From Halovenus sp037080055 (GTDB lineage Archaea > Halobacteriota > Halobacteria > Halobacteriales > Haloarculaceae), in the NCBI RefSeq assembly GCF_037080055.1, contig NZ_JBAOJI010000001.1:372001-436000 (forward strand): a stretch of DNA of 64,000 bases. The letters are read 5' to 3'. Below, piece after piece: positions 36,252 through 44,686 of this stretch (its first letter is position 1; each line of letters starts with the position of its first letter). The translations under genes were made by a program, and so were the position numbers. Under the pieces are notes generated by a model. It worked only from the letters and a program-made list of their open reading frames with translations. It was not told where the DNA came from and did not search any database.

Positions 36252-36989
36252 ATGAGTGGTAACAAGGCTGATATTTCGCACCAAACAGCGTCCTCCGGAG
36301 AGTCGTCTCTGCGATTTTCCGTTGGAGGGCTTCGGGATGGATTCATCGAGTGCGTACCGATTGCACTCGGTGTGGCCGGGTACGGGATTGTTTTCGGCGT
36401 CCTTGCTCGGCAGGCGGGATTAAGCGTCGCTGAAGCAGCCTTCATGAGCGCAACTGTTCTCGCAGGGGCGGCACAGTTGATTGTGATCGAGTTATGGGAA
36501 ATGCCGATCCCCGTGATCGCTGTCATCGGGACGACATTCATTGTGAATCTTCGCTACGTGTTGATGGGAGCGGCGCTACGACCTTGGTTCAGTCGGCTCA
36601 CCCCACTGAAAGCGTACGGCAGCGTCTTTTTCACCGCAGACGAGAACTGGGCACTGACCATGGGAAAGTTCAAATCCGGGAGCCAGCAGGGAGCGTATCT
36701 TCTCGGGAGTGGGCTCGCTATCTGGTCGTTCTGGGTCGTTGCGACAGTTGTCGGTGCGATCGCCGGCGGCGCGATCGGTGAGCCGTCACAGTACGGCCTC
36801 GATTTCGTTCTCTCAGCCGTCTTCATCGCGATTGCAGTTGGACTCTGGGAAGGCAAATCGAGTCTGTTACCGTGGATTACAGCCTTTGGAGTCGCCATTC
36901 TCGCTGCTCAGTATCTGCCTGGACGGTGGTACATCCTTCTCGGCGGAGTCGCCGGCAGTGTCGTCGAGGTGATTCGCTTCGATGAGTAG
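36252..36989 (+). CDS. azlC: AzlC family permease, branched-chain amino acid export
   Basis: Large subunit of the AzlCD exporter, 245 residues with about five to six hydrophobic segments. Family blocks: FIECVPIALGVAGYGIVFGVLARQAG, VLAGAAQLIVIELW and FFTADENWALTM. The last 8 bases overlap azlD. In Bacillus, AzlCD exports branched-chain amino acids and analogues. Confidence 0.88.
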   Translation: MSGNKADISHQTASSGESSLRFSVGGLRDGFIECVPIALGVAGYGIVFGVLARQAGLSVAEAAFMSATVLAGAAQLIVIELWEMPIPVIAVIGTTFIVNLRYVLMGAALRPWFSRLTPLKAYGSVFFTADENWALTMGKFKSGSQQGAYLLGSGLAIWSFWVVATVVGAIAGGAIGEPSQYGLDFVLSAVFIAIAVGLWEGKSSLLPWITAFGVAILAAQYLPGRWYILLGGVAGSVVEVIRFDE

Positions 36990-37293
36990 ACTCCAGTTGG
37001 ATCCGTTCGTCGTGGCCGTGGTCCTTGGAATGAGTGTTGCGACCTACGTGACGAAAGCAGGGGGACTGTGGCTTCTCAGCCGTATCGAGGTCTCAGACCG
37101 GGTTGAATCTGGACTCGAAATACTGCCCGGCGTAATTATCATCTCTATTCTCGGCCCTGAACTGATCAGTGCTGGCCCAGCAGAATGGGGCGCAGCAGGT
37201 ATCGTTCTCTTTGTGATGTGGCGTAGCGACAACGTCGTTCTTTCGCTCCTCTGCGGTGTTGTCGCCGTGCAGATATTCAGACTTCTGTTGTGA
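36982..37293 (+). CDS. azlD: AzlD family protein, small subunit of AzlCD exporter
   Basis: 103 residues with four hydrophobic segments and the block GMSVATYVTKAGGLWLLSR typical of AzlD. The start overlaps the end of azlC, indicating translational coupling and a two-subunit transporter. Confidence 0.85.
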   Translation: MSRLQLDPFVVAVVLGMSVATYVTKAGGLWLLSRIEVSDRVESGLEILPGVIIISILGPELISAGPAEWGAAGIVLFVMWRSDNVVLSLLCGVVAVQIFRLLL

Positions 37294-37397
37294 CCGTATT
37301 CGTCGATCCTGTCTCTGCGTACGAGACCAGTGGTTGGGGCGGCAGTACCTGATCACCGCAGTGTTGCCTGAGCTATATTTGGGTATACAAACAAACG

Positions 37398-37410
37398 GAG
37401 TACTGTACTC
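37398..37410. promoter_or_regulatory. Perfect palindrome upstream of the CatE-like gene
   Basis: GAGTAC-T-GTACTC is a perfect 6-1-6 inverted repeat about 150 bases before the dioxygenase start and about 100 bases after azlD. A dimeric regulator site is likely; it resembles the TACT/AGTA-type half-sites of YodB/CatR operators only loosely. Confidence 0.4.
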
Positions 37411-37561
37411 GAACGCCAGAATGCAACAGTACTCGCGACCGGTGCGACCGACAACAGGGGCCCAGATGTGACGAGCCAGTTCAGTACCCACGGCGGCCCA
37501 CCTCCTGAGCTGCCTCGACCGAGGGCCAGGAACCGATTAACAGCACTCGCTTTACTGACTC

Positions 37562-38407
37562 ATGAATACAGACGAACTCCCAGAAGACACACGGATTGGA
37601 CGCACAGCACTCCTGGTCTCGAATCTCGCGGAGATGACCGAATTCTACCAGCGTGTCGTCGGGCTCAGTGTTCTGGACCAGTCGACCACCGTCTCGGTCC
37701 TCGGTACTGGAGAGACCCCTCTCCTCGTCCTCGAGGAGGCAAACACACTCCCGGAAAGTGGACCAACTGCAGGGCTCTTCCATACTGCATTCAGAGTTCC
37801 CTCGCGTGCAGCACTCGGTGATGCACTCGGTCGGATTCGGGAACACTCGCGGCTCAGCGGTGCGACCGACCATCGGGTCAGCGAGGCACTCTACTTCACA
37901 GATCCCGAAGGGAACAGTGTCGAAATCTACCGCGACTTCCCAAAGGCGGAGTGGCCTATCGCCGACGATGGCAACATTCGAATCGGTAACGATCCGATCG
38001 ATATCGATGGGATCGAAGACGCAGCTGAAGGAGAAACACAGGCACCCGCGGGAACAGACATCGGACATGTCCATCTCGAAGTCTCCTCACTCGAGGCATT
38101 CAGGGAGTTGTATGTAGGCACTCTCGGATTCGGGGTGAAAACTGCGTTCCCAAACGCATACTTCGTCTCCGCCGGGCAGTATCACCATCATATCGCGGCG
38201 AACACGTGGCATCATCGAACGAAACCGCGCAGCGGGAGCGGCTTATCCTGGTTCGAGGTGGTTCTGCCGGAACAAGCGGCACTCGAAGCCCTTCGAGACC
38301 GTCTCGCCGCCAGTCAGTGGACAGTGACCGAAACAGACGAGGGCATCTCTGTGACAGATACGGACGAGATCGAGATACGGTTCAGATGGGATACTGCCAG
38401 CACTTGA
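37562..38407 (+). CDS. VOC-family extradiol dioxygenase, CatE (catechol 2,3-dioxygenase)-like
   Basis: Two-module VOC protein of 281 residues. The C-terminal module has the likely metal ligands: histidines in IGHVHLEV and YHHHIAANTW, and a glutamate in the last strand (DEIEIRF). The N-terminal module keeps the fold (TDPEGNSVEIYRD) but lacks the first histidine, as in CatE. B. subtilis CatE opens catechol rings and is induced by quinones through YodB/CatR. Convergent with the maleylacetate-reductase-like gene. Confidence 0.78.
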   Translation: MNTDELPEDTRIGRTALLVSNLAEMTEFYQRVVGLSVLDQSTTVSVLGTGETPLLVLEEANTLPESGPTAGLFHTAFRVPSRAALGDALGRIREHSRLSGATDHRVSEALYFTDPEGNSVEIYRDFPKAEWPIADDGNIRIGNDPIDIDGIEDAAEGETQAPAGTDIGHVHLEVSSLEAFRELYVGTLGFGVKTAFPNAYFVSAGQYHHHIAANTWHHRTKPRSGSGLSWFEVVLPEQAALEALRDRLAASQWTVTETDEGISVTDTDEIEIRFRWDTAST

Positions 38408-38448
38408 CATTCCGAATCAACAAGAGGGCGCCCAAAGAGTGCGTGTGG

Positions 38449-39651
38449 TCAGTAGGACCGCCTCAGGATTGTTTCGAGTTCGTCCTGCGTAGGGTCGAGT
38501 CCTGGCGGCGCATTCCTCATGAAGGGGTCGTTGCGGACAGCCTGGGCCACCTCGGAGAATTGTGCAGGGTCGGGCCCAGAAACGTCTCGTAATCTGGTCG
38601 GAAGGTTCAGCGAGTCCCCAACACGCTCGACAGCCTCAACGATGGAGGTGGCGGAGTTGGACCCCTCAGCAACACCAACTGCATCTGCGAGCACCTCGCG
38701 TCGAGCCGCACCATTCTCGAAAAGATATCGAAGTACCTGGGGCGCGATTATCGCATGCGCAGCACCTTGCTGGACATCGTACGGTCGGGTCAATCCGTGA
38801 CCAAACGCATGGATAATCGAAAGCGTCGTCTCCTCAGGTCGGGATACGCCGTACTGAGTGAGCAGAATACCTTCGACAATGGGTTCCAAGACTGCTTCGT
38901 CAACGGTGTGCTCGCCAAACTGTTGCAATCCGTCGTGAAGCAATCGAAGCCCTCGACTCGCAGTCGCGTCGGTCACCGGGGTCGCGTTACGAGCATACAG
39001 GGTCTCGATGCCTTTGTTGAACCCATTCATCGCGGACGCAGCCAGAATCGGTTTAGGTGTGGTCGCAACCAGTGCAGGGTCGTATATAATCGACCGTGGC
39101 ATCAGCTGGGAGGCAGAGATGCTGCCACTCGCCTGTTCGTCGACCAAACCAGACGAAGGGGATGCTGTGAGGCCAGCGACACTGGAGTGGTCGGCACCAG
39201 CTAGCGTCGTCGGAACGGCCACGATTGGCGTCAGTGATCCAGATGGAACGGAGACTGATCCGGTCTCAGCGAGTTCTCGTCCGACTTCGGACGGTTCGCG
39301 GTCGGTTGCAGCGAGGACGCTGATTACTTTCGTTACGTCAAGGCTGCTGCCCCCACCCAGGCCGACCAGTACGTCGGCATCGTGTTTCCGCATCACTTCG
39401 AGTCCGCGGACTGCTGTCTCCAGTCGCTTGTCCGATGTCGTCTCCGGGAAGATACCTGCCAACCGCTCACCGAGCCCTTCGATAAGGGGGTCGATCACTT
39501 CGGTTGTATTGCCGACGGTTGATCCGCACACCACGAGCGCTCGTTCGAGCCCTTGTTCGGCGAGTTCATCCGCAAGCCTCTCGACAGTTCCGGTGCCGAA
39601 TCTGAGGACTGCGGGCTCGTACTCGAACCGAGATTGGGTGCCCTGGCTCAC
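38449..39651 (-). CDS. Iron-containing alcohol dehydrogenase, maleylacetate reductase-like
   Basis: 400-residue group III dehydrogenase: RFGTGTVERLADELAEQG at the start, GLGGGSSLDVTKV for NAD(P), VPTTLAGADHSSVAGLT, and the metal-binding HAFGHGLTRPYDVQQGAAHAI. These blocks fit maleylacetate reductase, which converts maleylacetate to beta-ketoadipate at the end of hydroquinone/hydroxyquinol pathways. The start is taken as GTG at 39651, one base after the stop of the upstream dioxygenase, so the two are coupled. Confidence 0.78.
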   Translation of the reverse strand: MSQGTQSRFEYEPAVLRFGTGTVERLADELAEQGLERALVVCGSTVGNTTEVIDPLIEGLGERLAGIFPETTSDKRLETAVRGLEVMRKHDADVLVGLGGGSSLDVTKVISVLAATDREPSEVGRELAETGSVSVPSGSLTPIVAVPTTLAGADHSSVAGLTASPSSGLVDEQASGSISASQLMPRSIIYDPALVATTPKPILAASAMNGFNKGIETLYARNATPVTDATASRGLRLLHDGLQQFGEHTVDEAVLEPIVEGILLTQYGVSRPEETTLSIIHAFGHGLTRPYDVQQGAAHAIIAPQVLRYLFENGAARREVLADAVGVAEGSNSATSIVEAVERVGDSLNLPTRLRDVSGPDPAQFSEVAQAVRNDPFMRNAPPGLDPTQDELETILRRSY

Positions 39652-39652
39652 G

Positions 39653-40615
39653 TCAGTTCTCTCCGGCTCCGACTGTCGTCGGATCGAACTCGGGGAGTTG
39701 TGCTTCGATCTGTGTGCGCTCATCTTCCAGCCACTCCGGAAGAGTCAACCTCGATCCCAGTTCGTCCACCTCCTCATCGGCGGTGAATCCAGGGTCAGTC
39801 GTTGCAATCTCGAAGAGAACGCCCCCCGGTTCGCGGGAGTAAATCGAGTGGAAGTACTTCCGATCGATGACCTCGGTCACGTTTTGTCCGTGAGAACTAA
39901 GCGCATCCCGCCAGTGTTCTTGCTCTTCGACGTCAGTCGCCTCGAACGCGACGTGGTGGACGGTTCCGACGCCCATCTGCCCACGTCCCGCGTCGATTTG
40001 AACGAGGTCGACGGTCGATGCGGGGCCGGAGCCGACCACGTAGCGTCGTCTCCCGTCAGCCTCAGCCTCCAGTTCGAACCCAAGAACCTCTGTGAGGATC
40101 GATTCGGTTGGTCCGTACTCCGCGACGGCCAGGGTGACACTGTGAAACCCACGGAGCTGATGGTCTTTCGGGACTGGACTCTCTTCCCACGGCTTCGCAT
40201 CGGCAGTTGCAGCCGAGTCCGAAGCGACGAGTTCGAGTCCGATTCCGTCCGGATCGTCGAACTGGAGAACGGTCTCCCCGAACCGTTCGCTACGGTCAAC
40301 GTCTACGCCTTTGGATTCGAGACGATCAACCCAGTACTCGACTGACTGCGGATGGATGAGGTAGGCCGTATCTTGGGTCTGTCCTGCACCGAACTCCCCC
40401 TGACGACCGTGATCAGTCCACGGGAAGAACGTAATGTTCGTTCCGGGTGTCCCTTCTTGATCACCGAAGTAGAAGTGGTACGTCTTGTTATCGTCGTGGT
40501 TGACGGTCCGTTTGACGAACCGCAGTCCGAGTGTGTCTACGTAGAACTTGGCGTTACGTTCCGGATCACCCGCGATCGCGGTCACGTGATGAAGGCCAGA
40601 TGTTGTCGACGACAT
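39653..40615 (-). CDS. Ring-cleaving VOC dioxygenase, MhqO/hydroquinone dioxygenase-like
   Basis: 320-residue four-module-fold VOC enzyme. GLHHVTAIAGD opens the protein; GVGTVHHVAFEATD and PGGVLFEIATTD supply further expected metal ligands (His, Glu). Length and the conserved C-terminal PGFTADE/LPEWLE blocks match the MhqO/MhqA/LinE-PcpA-like ring-cleaving dioxygenases. It is followed directly by the maleylacetate-reductase-like gene, the usual partner of hydroquinone dioxygenases. ATG at 40615 lies about 26-34 bases downstream of a TATA-like element and below the TTACCTGGT motif. Confidence 0.83.
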   Translation of the reverse strand: MSSTTSGLHHVTAIAGDPERNAKFYVDTLGLRFVKRTVNHDDNKTYHFYFGDQEGTPGTNITFFPWTDHGRQGEFGAGQTQDTAYLIHPQSVEYWVDRLESKGVDVDRSERFGETVLQFDDPDGIGLELVASDSAATADAKPWEESPVPKDHQLRGFHSVTLAVAEYGPTESILTEVLGFELEAEADGRRRYVVGSGPASTVDLVQIDAGRGQMGVGTVHHVAFEATDVEEQEHWRDALSSHGQNVTEVIDRKYFHSIYSREPGGVLFEIATTDPGFTADEEVDELGSRLTLPEWLEDERTQIEAQLPEFDPTTVGAGEN

Positions 40616-40743
40616 TGTGTGTCCCAGTAGCAGACGGACAAACATATCGTTTTCCAGACACTTATGTGACCAGGTAACGCTAGGACAACTCGCCGGCATA
40701 CATGTCGCCAAGACATTATAAAATCCCTCTCGAAAGAATTGGG
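40616..40743. promoter_or_regulatory. Divergent promoter, copy A
   Basis: Serves the MhqO-like gene on the minus strand and the leader-plus-nitronate-monooxygenase gene on the plus strand. The minus strand reads TTACCTGGT (motif complement at 40669-40678), then GGAAAACGATATG (about 40643-40655) as BRE/TATA. The plus strand has CATTATAAAA around 40714-40723 as TATA. The whole segment aligns with 44366-44486. Confidence 0.65.
40669..40678. promoter_or_regulatory. Putative HxlR-type operator, ACCAGGTAAC
   Basis: One of four occurrences of ACCAGGTA in intergenic DNA of the island. It lies 54 bases before the MhqO-like start and about 13 bases upstream of the GAAAAC BRE-like element on that strand. 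The core ACC-A-GGT is palindromic. Confidence 0.5.
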
Positions 40744-40866
40744 ATGATGAGTTGGCATCTGGAATGTCCACGAGAGTCGAACGGCAAACGGATCATCGCC
40801 GGAGAGCCACGGATGTCATCTTCGATGGAAACAGTTCGGGGTCTTGTTCGAGGAAACCAGCCATGA
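40744..40866 (+). pseudogene. Leader ORF derived from the small Cys-rich protein gene, coupled to nitronate monooxygenase
   Basis: A 40-codon frame begins MMSWHLECPRESN, matching the start of the Cys-rich protein at 44495 (CPHLEYRRESN), then diverges. Its TGA overlaps the ATG of nitronate monooxygenase as ATGA, so it probably acts as a translated leader. Confidence 0.6.
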
Positions 40867-41876
40867 GTCTCTCGACGTCTCTCTGTGAACGGCTCGGAAT
40901 CGACTATCCCATCGTACAGGCTCCAATCGGCAGCGCGACCCAGCCAGAACTTGCCGCAGCGGTGTCGAACGCCGGCGGCCTCGGCATGCTCGCGGTTACA
41001 TGGCGGTCGCCAGAGAAGGCCGCCGAATTTGTCGAGCGAACCCATGAGTTGACCAACGCACCATTCGCCGTGAATATCGTCTTGGACCCCGAGGCGAAAG
41101 AAATCCCAACCGAGGTACATCTCGAGGCAGTTCTCGAGGCGGGAGTTCCCGCGGTCTCGTTTTCCTTCGGTGACGCGACACAATATATTGACCGCGTTCA
41201 TGACGCGGATGCGCTCGCGCTCGTAACGGTCGGGAGCGCTGACGAGGCGAGGGAAGCCGTCGATTCCGGCGCGGACGTGGTCGTAGCGCAGGGCTGGGAG
41301 GCTGGCGGTCATATCCAGAGTGAGGTTGCGACGCTCCCTCTCGTCCCATCCGTCGCCGACGCAGTCAACGTACCGATCGTTGCAGCCGGTGGAATCGCCG
41401 ACGGTCGCGGCGTCGCGGCCGTTCTCGCCGCCGGGGCTGATGGCGCCTGGCTGGGCACCCGGTTCGTTGCGACCGAGGAGGCCGCTGTCGAATCACTCTA
41501 CCGGGAGCGAATCGTCGAAGCGGACGAAACTGATACGGTACATTCGGAGCTATTCGACAGCGGTTGGGAGGGGACGCCACACCGAACGCTCCGCAATAGC
41601 ACCATCGAAGACTGGGAGTCGGCCGACCGCCCAGCATCCGGCGAGCGACCGGGTGAAGGCGAAACCGTCGCAGAATCCCCGACCGGACATCCGATCGAGC
41701 GCTATAGCACGGATCTACCGGTGGCAGGCAGCAATGGCAACCTCGAGGCGCTCGCTCTCTATGCAGGCCAGAGTAGCGGCCAGACAGACGATGTCATTCC
41801 GGCTGCCGACGTTGTCGAGCAGCTGGTCGCAGAAGCCGAATCCTGTATCACACAGCTTTCGCGTATTGTCGACTAG
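40863..41876 (+). CDS. Nitronate monooxygenase (2-nitropropane dioxygenase family)
   Basis: FMN-dependent TIM-barrel enzyme of 337 residues that oxidises alkyl nitronates to carbonyl compounds and nitrite. It shows YPIVQAPIGSATQPELAAAVSNAGGLG near the start, the catalytic-histidine block QGWEAGGHIQS, and VAAGGIADGRGVAAVLAAGADGAWLGTRF for phosphate binding. A role against propionate-3-nitronate or nitro-compounds fits a detoxification island. Starts inside the ATGA overlap with the leader ORF. Confidence 0.88.
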   Translation: MSLSTSLCERLGIDYPIVQAPIGSATQPELAAAVSNAGGLGMLAVTWRSPEKAAEFVERTHELTNAPFAVNIVLDPEAKEIPTEVHLEAVLEAGVPAVSFSFGDATQYIDRVHDADALALVTVGSADEAREAVDSGADVVVAQGWEAGGHIQSEVATLPLVPSVADAVNVPIVAAGGIADGRGVAAVLAAGADGAWLGTRFVATEEAAVESLYRERIVEADETDTVHSELFDSGWEGTPHRTLRNSTIEDWESADRPASGERPGEGETVAESPTGHPIERYSTDLPVAGSNGNLEALALYAGQSSGQTDDVIPAADVVEQLVAEAESCITQLSRIVD

Positions 41877-41987
41877 CTATTCGCAGCTCTAGGCCCGGTT
41901 CCCCGCAGCACGCCTGCCAGACGTGCCGACGGTTTTCTCCAACTGCCCTCGTATACCCGAAGTTGTCGGTACGAGTCGACAGTGAGG

Positions 41988-44309
41988 CTATTCAGTTGTG
42001 AACTCGACGCCGGTAATCTCGAACCGTGCTCCCTGCTTCGAGCCGTCAGCGACACTGATCTCCCAGCCGTGGGCGTCAGCCACCTGCTTCACGATCCGGA
42101 GTCCGAATCCGGTACCTCCCCTGGCGGTTGAGTAACCAGATTCAAATATTCGATCACGCATCTCTTCAGGGATTCCCGGACCGTCGTCCTCAACGACAAA
42201 GCCTGTGTCTGTCATCTCGAACCGAACCGTCACGTCTGGACCGCAGTGATCGATCGCGTTCCGGAACAGGTTTTCGAGTAGTTGCATGAGTCGATCCTCA
42301 TCGGCGCGGACGGAATCTTTTGGTTCCGAGCTATCGTCGGCGAATATCAGCTCCGCCCCCTCTCGATCGTTTGCCGTAATCGTCCACGCGGCTTCTGCCA
42401 CACCCTTGACCGTTACTGCCTCGGTCTCGCCAATCTCCTGTCCCTCATTGGCGAGCCACAGCATGTCGTCGATAATTCGGTTCATCCGATCGAGTGCGTC
42501 TTCGATAACTGCGAGGTGATCATTATCAGATTCATTACGCGCGAGTTCGAGCCGTCCCTCGATCAGGCTAAGTGGGTTCCGAAGGTCGTGCGACACGACG
42601 CTGGCGAATTCGGCCAAGCGTTCTTTTTGTTGTCTGAGAGATTCCTCTCGATTGCGTTGCTCCGTGATGTCACTGATTACTGCGACGACCTGGTCTGTCG
42701 TCTCAGTATCGGCCGTGAGCGGCGTCGCACTGACCGAGAGGTACCGTTCCTCGCCATCGGGCCATCTGATTCCATGTTCGTAGCCGTGGACAGGCTCACC
42801 GGTCTCTCTCACCCCCGCAAACGGGAGGTCGTCATCCGGAATCGGCTCGCCGTCTTTGTCGATGATTTCCCACTCCGGGTCATCGTAGGTTAGTCCGGTC
42901 CCCTCTGGTTCGGTGAGTCCGAGTACCTCTTCGGCACACTGATTCGCTTGTGCGATCGTTCCATCGGCATCGAGAATCGTGACGCCAACGGGTAGTGTCT
43001 CGAACAGTGTCGTCAGAAGTGTGTTTGCCGCGTCGAGTTCCTGTTCGCGGGAACGGAGTTGTTCGGTCCGGTCGGCTTGCCCCAACGCCGCAGTGATCGT
43101 ATCGGCCAGAATTTCCCCGAACACGACATCTTGCTGATCAAATGCGCCGGGCGTCTTGGAACTAGCTGTCAGGATGCCGTGGTCGCCGAGCGGTAGATAA
43201 AGTTCGCTCTGTAGATCGGTGTTTGGATTGTGGATATCCGGATCTTCGTGGATATCGGTAAGCGCGAGTGACTCGCCTTGCTGGTACACTCGCCATGCGA
43301 TGCTGTCTCCGCCGGTGAATGTCGGCGGATCCGGCACGATATCGGCCATCCCCTTCGTCTGCGCGACCGGCGCGAGTCCGGATTTCTCGTCGTCAAACAG
43401 ATGGACCGCATTCGTCTCACACCGCAACACGTCACGAGCCGCCGTAACACTGCTCTCGGCGACGTGCTTGCGACTTTCAGTGTGTAACAGGTTATTGGTA
43501 ACGTCGTTGAGTGTTTTGAGTCGTTGCTCACGCTCCTTGTGGTGGGTAATGTCACGAACGACGGCCAGAACTCGCTCGGTACCCTGGATGCGAACGGAAG
43601 TAAGATAGACGTCTACCCAGAGTCGGTCGTTATCAGTGGTGACCCCGAGCCATTCCAGATTGTGTGGGCCTCGGGTGACGGTCTCGTGAATGTGCCCCCG
43701 GGCTTGCTCTCCGGTAAAGGGAGACTCATCGGAAAGAATCGTCTCAAAACCGGCAGCCAGTAACTCCTCCCGCCCGTAGCCGAACAAGGAGGCAAATTCG
43801 GCGTTCATATCGGTAAATTCGCCGGTGGCTGGGTCGTGGATTGCAATCCCACCGGGGAGGTTTGTGACAATTTCACGACAAGCTTCTGTCGCGTTACGGT
43901 GCTCGACCGCAGTCCGGACTCGGTTCGCCAGAAGCTGGTATTGTTCTGTTCCAGTCTTTTTTTGGAAATAGTCGGTGGCCCCGGCAGAGATTGCCTCGCT
44001 AGCGACGCTCTCTGCGCTCTTGGCCGTGTACAGAATAAATGGGAGGTCAGGATGGTCCGTGCGGACAGCTTCGAGCAACTCGATGCCGTTGCGCCCGGGC
44101 ATACTGTAATCGGAAATGATACAGTCGAACGTAGCTTCAGAGAGGCGATTTAACGCGTCCTCTGCGTTGATTACCATCTCAATGTCGAAGCACTCGTATT
44201 CTCGTTCGAGGAACGTCGCAACGATGTCGGCCAGTTCTGAATCATCGTCAACGTGTAGGATTCGAATCTCGGTAGGTGAGAAGCCAACAGGGTTCAGTTC
44301 ACTACTCAT
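41988..44309 (-). CDS. Hybrid sensor histidine kinase: REC-PAS-GAF-PAS-HisKA-HATPase
   Basis: 773-residue cytoplasmic kinase without membrane segments. The receiver domain (about 14-130) has phosphoacceptor D67 in CIISDYSMPG; a PAS domain follows, then GAF (about 290-440), a second PAS with WPDGEERYLSVSATPL, and the kinase core FASVVSHDLRNPLSLIEGRLE with the phosphorylated histidine, N-box LFRNAIDHCG, and DDGPGIPEE/GTGFGLRIVKQ. ATG at 44309 overlaps the stop of an 18-codon leader as TAATG. Confidence 0.88.
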   Translation of the reverse strand: MSSELNPVGFSPTEIRILHVDDDSELADIVATFLEREYECFDIEMVINAEDALNRLSEATFDCIISDYSMPGRNGIELLEAVRTDHPDLPFILYTAKSAESVASEAISAGATDYFQKKTGTEQYQLLANRVRTAVEHRNATEACREIVTNLPGGIAIHDPATGEFTDMNAEFASLFGYGREELLAAGFETILSDESPFTGEQARGHIHETVTRGPHNLEWLGVTTDNDRLWVDVYLTSVRIQGTERVLAVVRDITHHKEREQRLKTLNDVTNNLLHTESRKHVAESSVTAARDVLRCETNAVHLFDDEKSGLAPVAQTKGMADIVPDPPTFTGGDSIAWRVYQQGESLALTDIHEDPDIHNPNTDLQSELYLPLGDHGILTASSKTPGAFDQQDVVFGEILADTITAALGQADRTEQLRSREQELDAANTLLTTLFETLPVGVTILDADGTIAQANQCAEEVLGLTEPEGTGLTYDDPEWEIIDKDGEPIPDDDLPFAGVRETGEPVHGYEHGIRWPDGEERYLSVSATPLTADTETTDQVVAVISDITEQRNREESLRQQKERLAEFASVVSHDLRNPLSLIEGRLELARNESDNDHLAVIEDALDRMNRIIDDMLWLANEGQEIGETEAVTVKGVAEAAWTITANDREGAELIFADDSSEPKDSVRADEDRLMQLLENLFRNAIDHCGPDVTVRFEMTDTGFVVEDDGPGIPEEMRDRIFESGYSTARGGTGFGLRIVKQVADAHGWEISVADGSKQGARFEITGVEFTTE

Positions 44310-44365
44310 TATGAATCGCCCGCAATTGCGGCCACATGATGGAGGCCAAGTCTGGTCAACAACAT
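44309..44365 (-). pseudogene. Leader ORF derived from the MhqO-like dioxygenase 5' end, coupled to the kinase
   Basis: Eighteen codons read MLLTRLGLHHVAAIAGDS then TAA. TRLGLHHVAAIAGD matches residues 4-17 of the dioxygenase at 40615 (TTSGLHHVTAIAGD). The TAA shares its last A with the kinase ATG (TAATG), suggesting translational coupling. Confidence 0.7.
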
Positions 44366-44494
44366 GATGTCCGTGGCAGTAGAGCGCCAGTAAAATATTG
44401 TTTTCCGGACAGGAAGACCACCAGGTAATATCAATGTAATCCCCCGGCATAAATGTCGCCAAACCATTATTTGCTCCTCCTGATAATGACGCAT
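44366..44494. promoter_or_regulatory. Divergent promoter, copy B
   Basis: Aligns with copy A at 40616-40743: GTTTTCCGGAC, ACCAGGTAAT (44420-44429), CCCGGCATAAATGTCGCCAA and CATTAT are shared. On the minus strand TTACCTGGT is followed by GGAAAACAATATTTTA (44391-44406), a clear BRE/TATA about 30 bases before the leader ATG. Confidence 0.65.
44420..44429. promoter_or_regulatory. Putative HxlR-type operator, ACCAGGTAAT
   Basis: Second occurrence of the shared motif, about 14 bases upstream of the GAAAAC/TATA of the kinase leader and 66 bases before the Cys-rich protein gene. Confidence 0.5.
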
Positions 44495-44686
44495 ATGACC
44501 TGTCCACATCTGGAGTATCGGCGTGAGTCAAACGACGAACAGTTCGACCACACACGAGCATACTGCACTGTCACAGGCCAGTTCGTCCAACCGATGCGGG
44601 CCGATATCTGTAACGATCGGTACGATCTCGATCATTCGGAACACTGTGAAATCTACCGCGAGAACCGTGGGGAGGAAGACTCGTGA
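44495..44686 (+). CDS. Small Cys/His-rich protein, probable metal binding
   Basis: 63 residues with cysteines in TCPHLEY, AYCTV, DICND and EHCEIYRE plus several histidines, a pattern fit for one zinc or iron site. Not recognised beyond being haloarchaeal-like. Its stop overlaps the GTG start of the BKACE gene (GTGA), so it is the first gene of a three-gene operon. An ATG three codons upstream (44486) is an alternative start. Confidence 0.7.
   Translation: MTCPHLEYRRESNDEQFDHTRAYCTVTGQFVQPMRADICNDRYDLDHSEHCEIYRENRGEEDS

Noticed and set aside
39008..40345. Plus-strand open frame of 445 codons opposite the reductase/dioxygenase pair
   Set aside because: It spans two coupled minus-strand genes with strong family motifs and shows no motif of its own.
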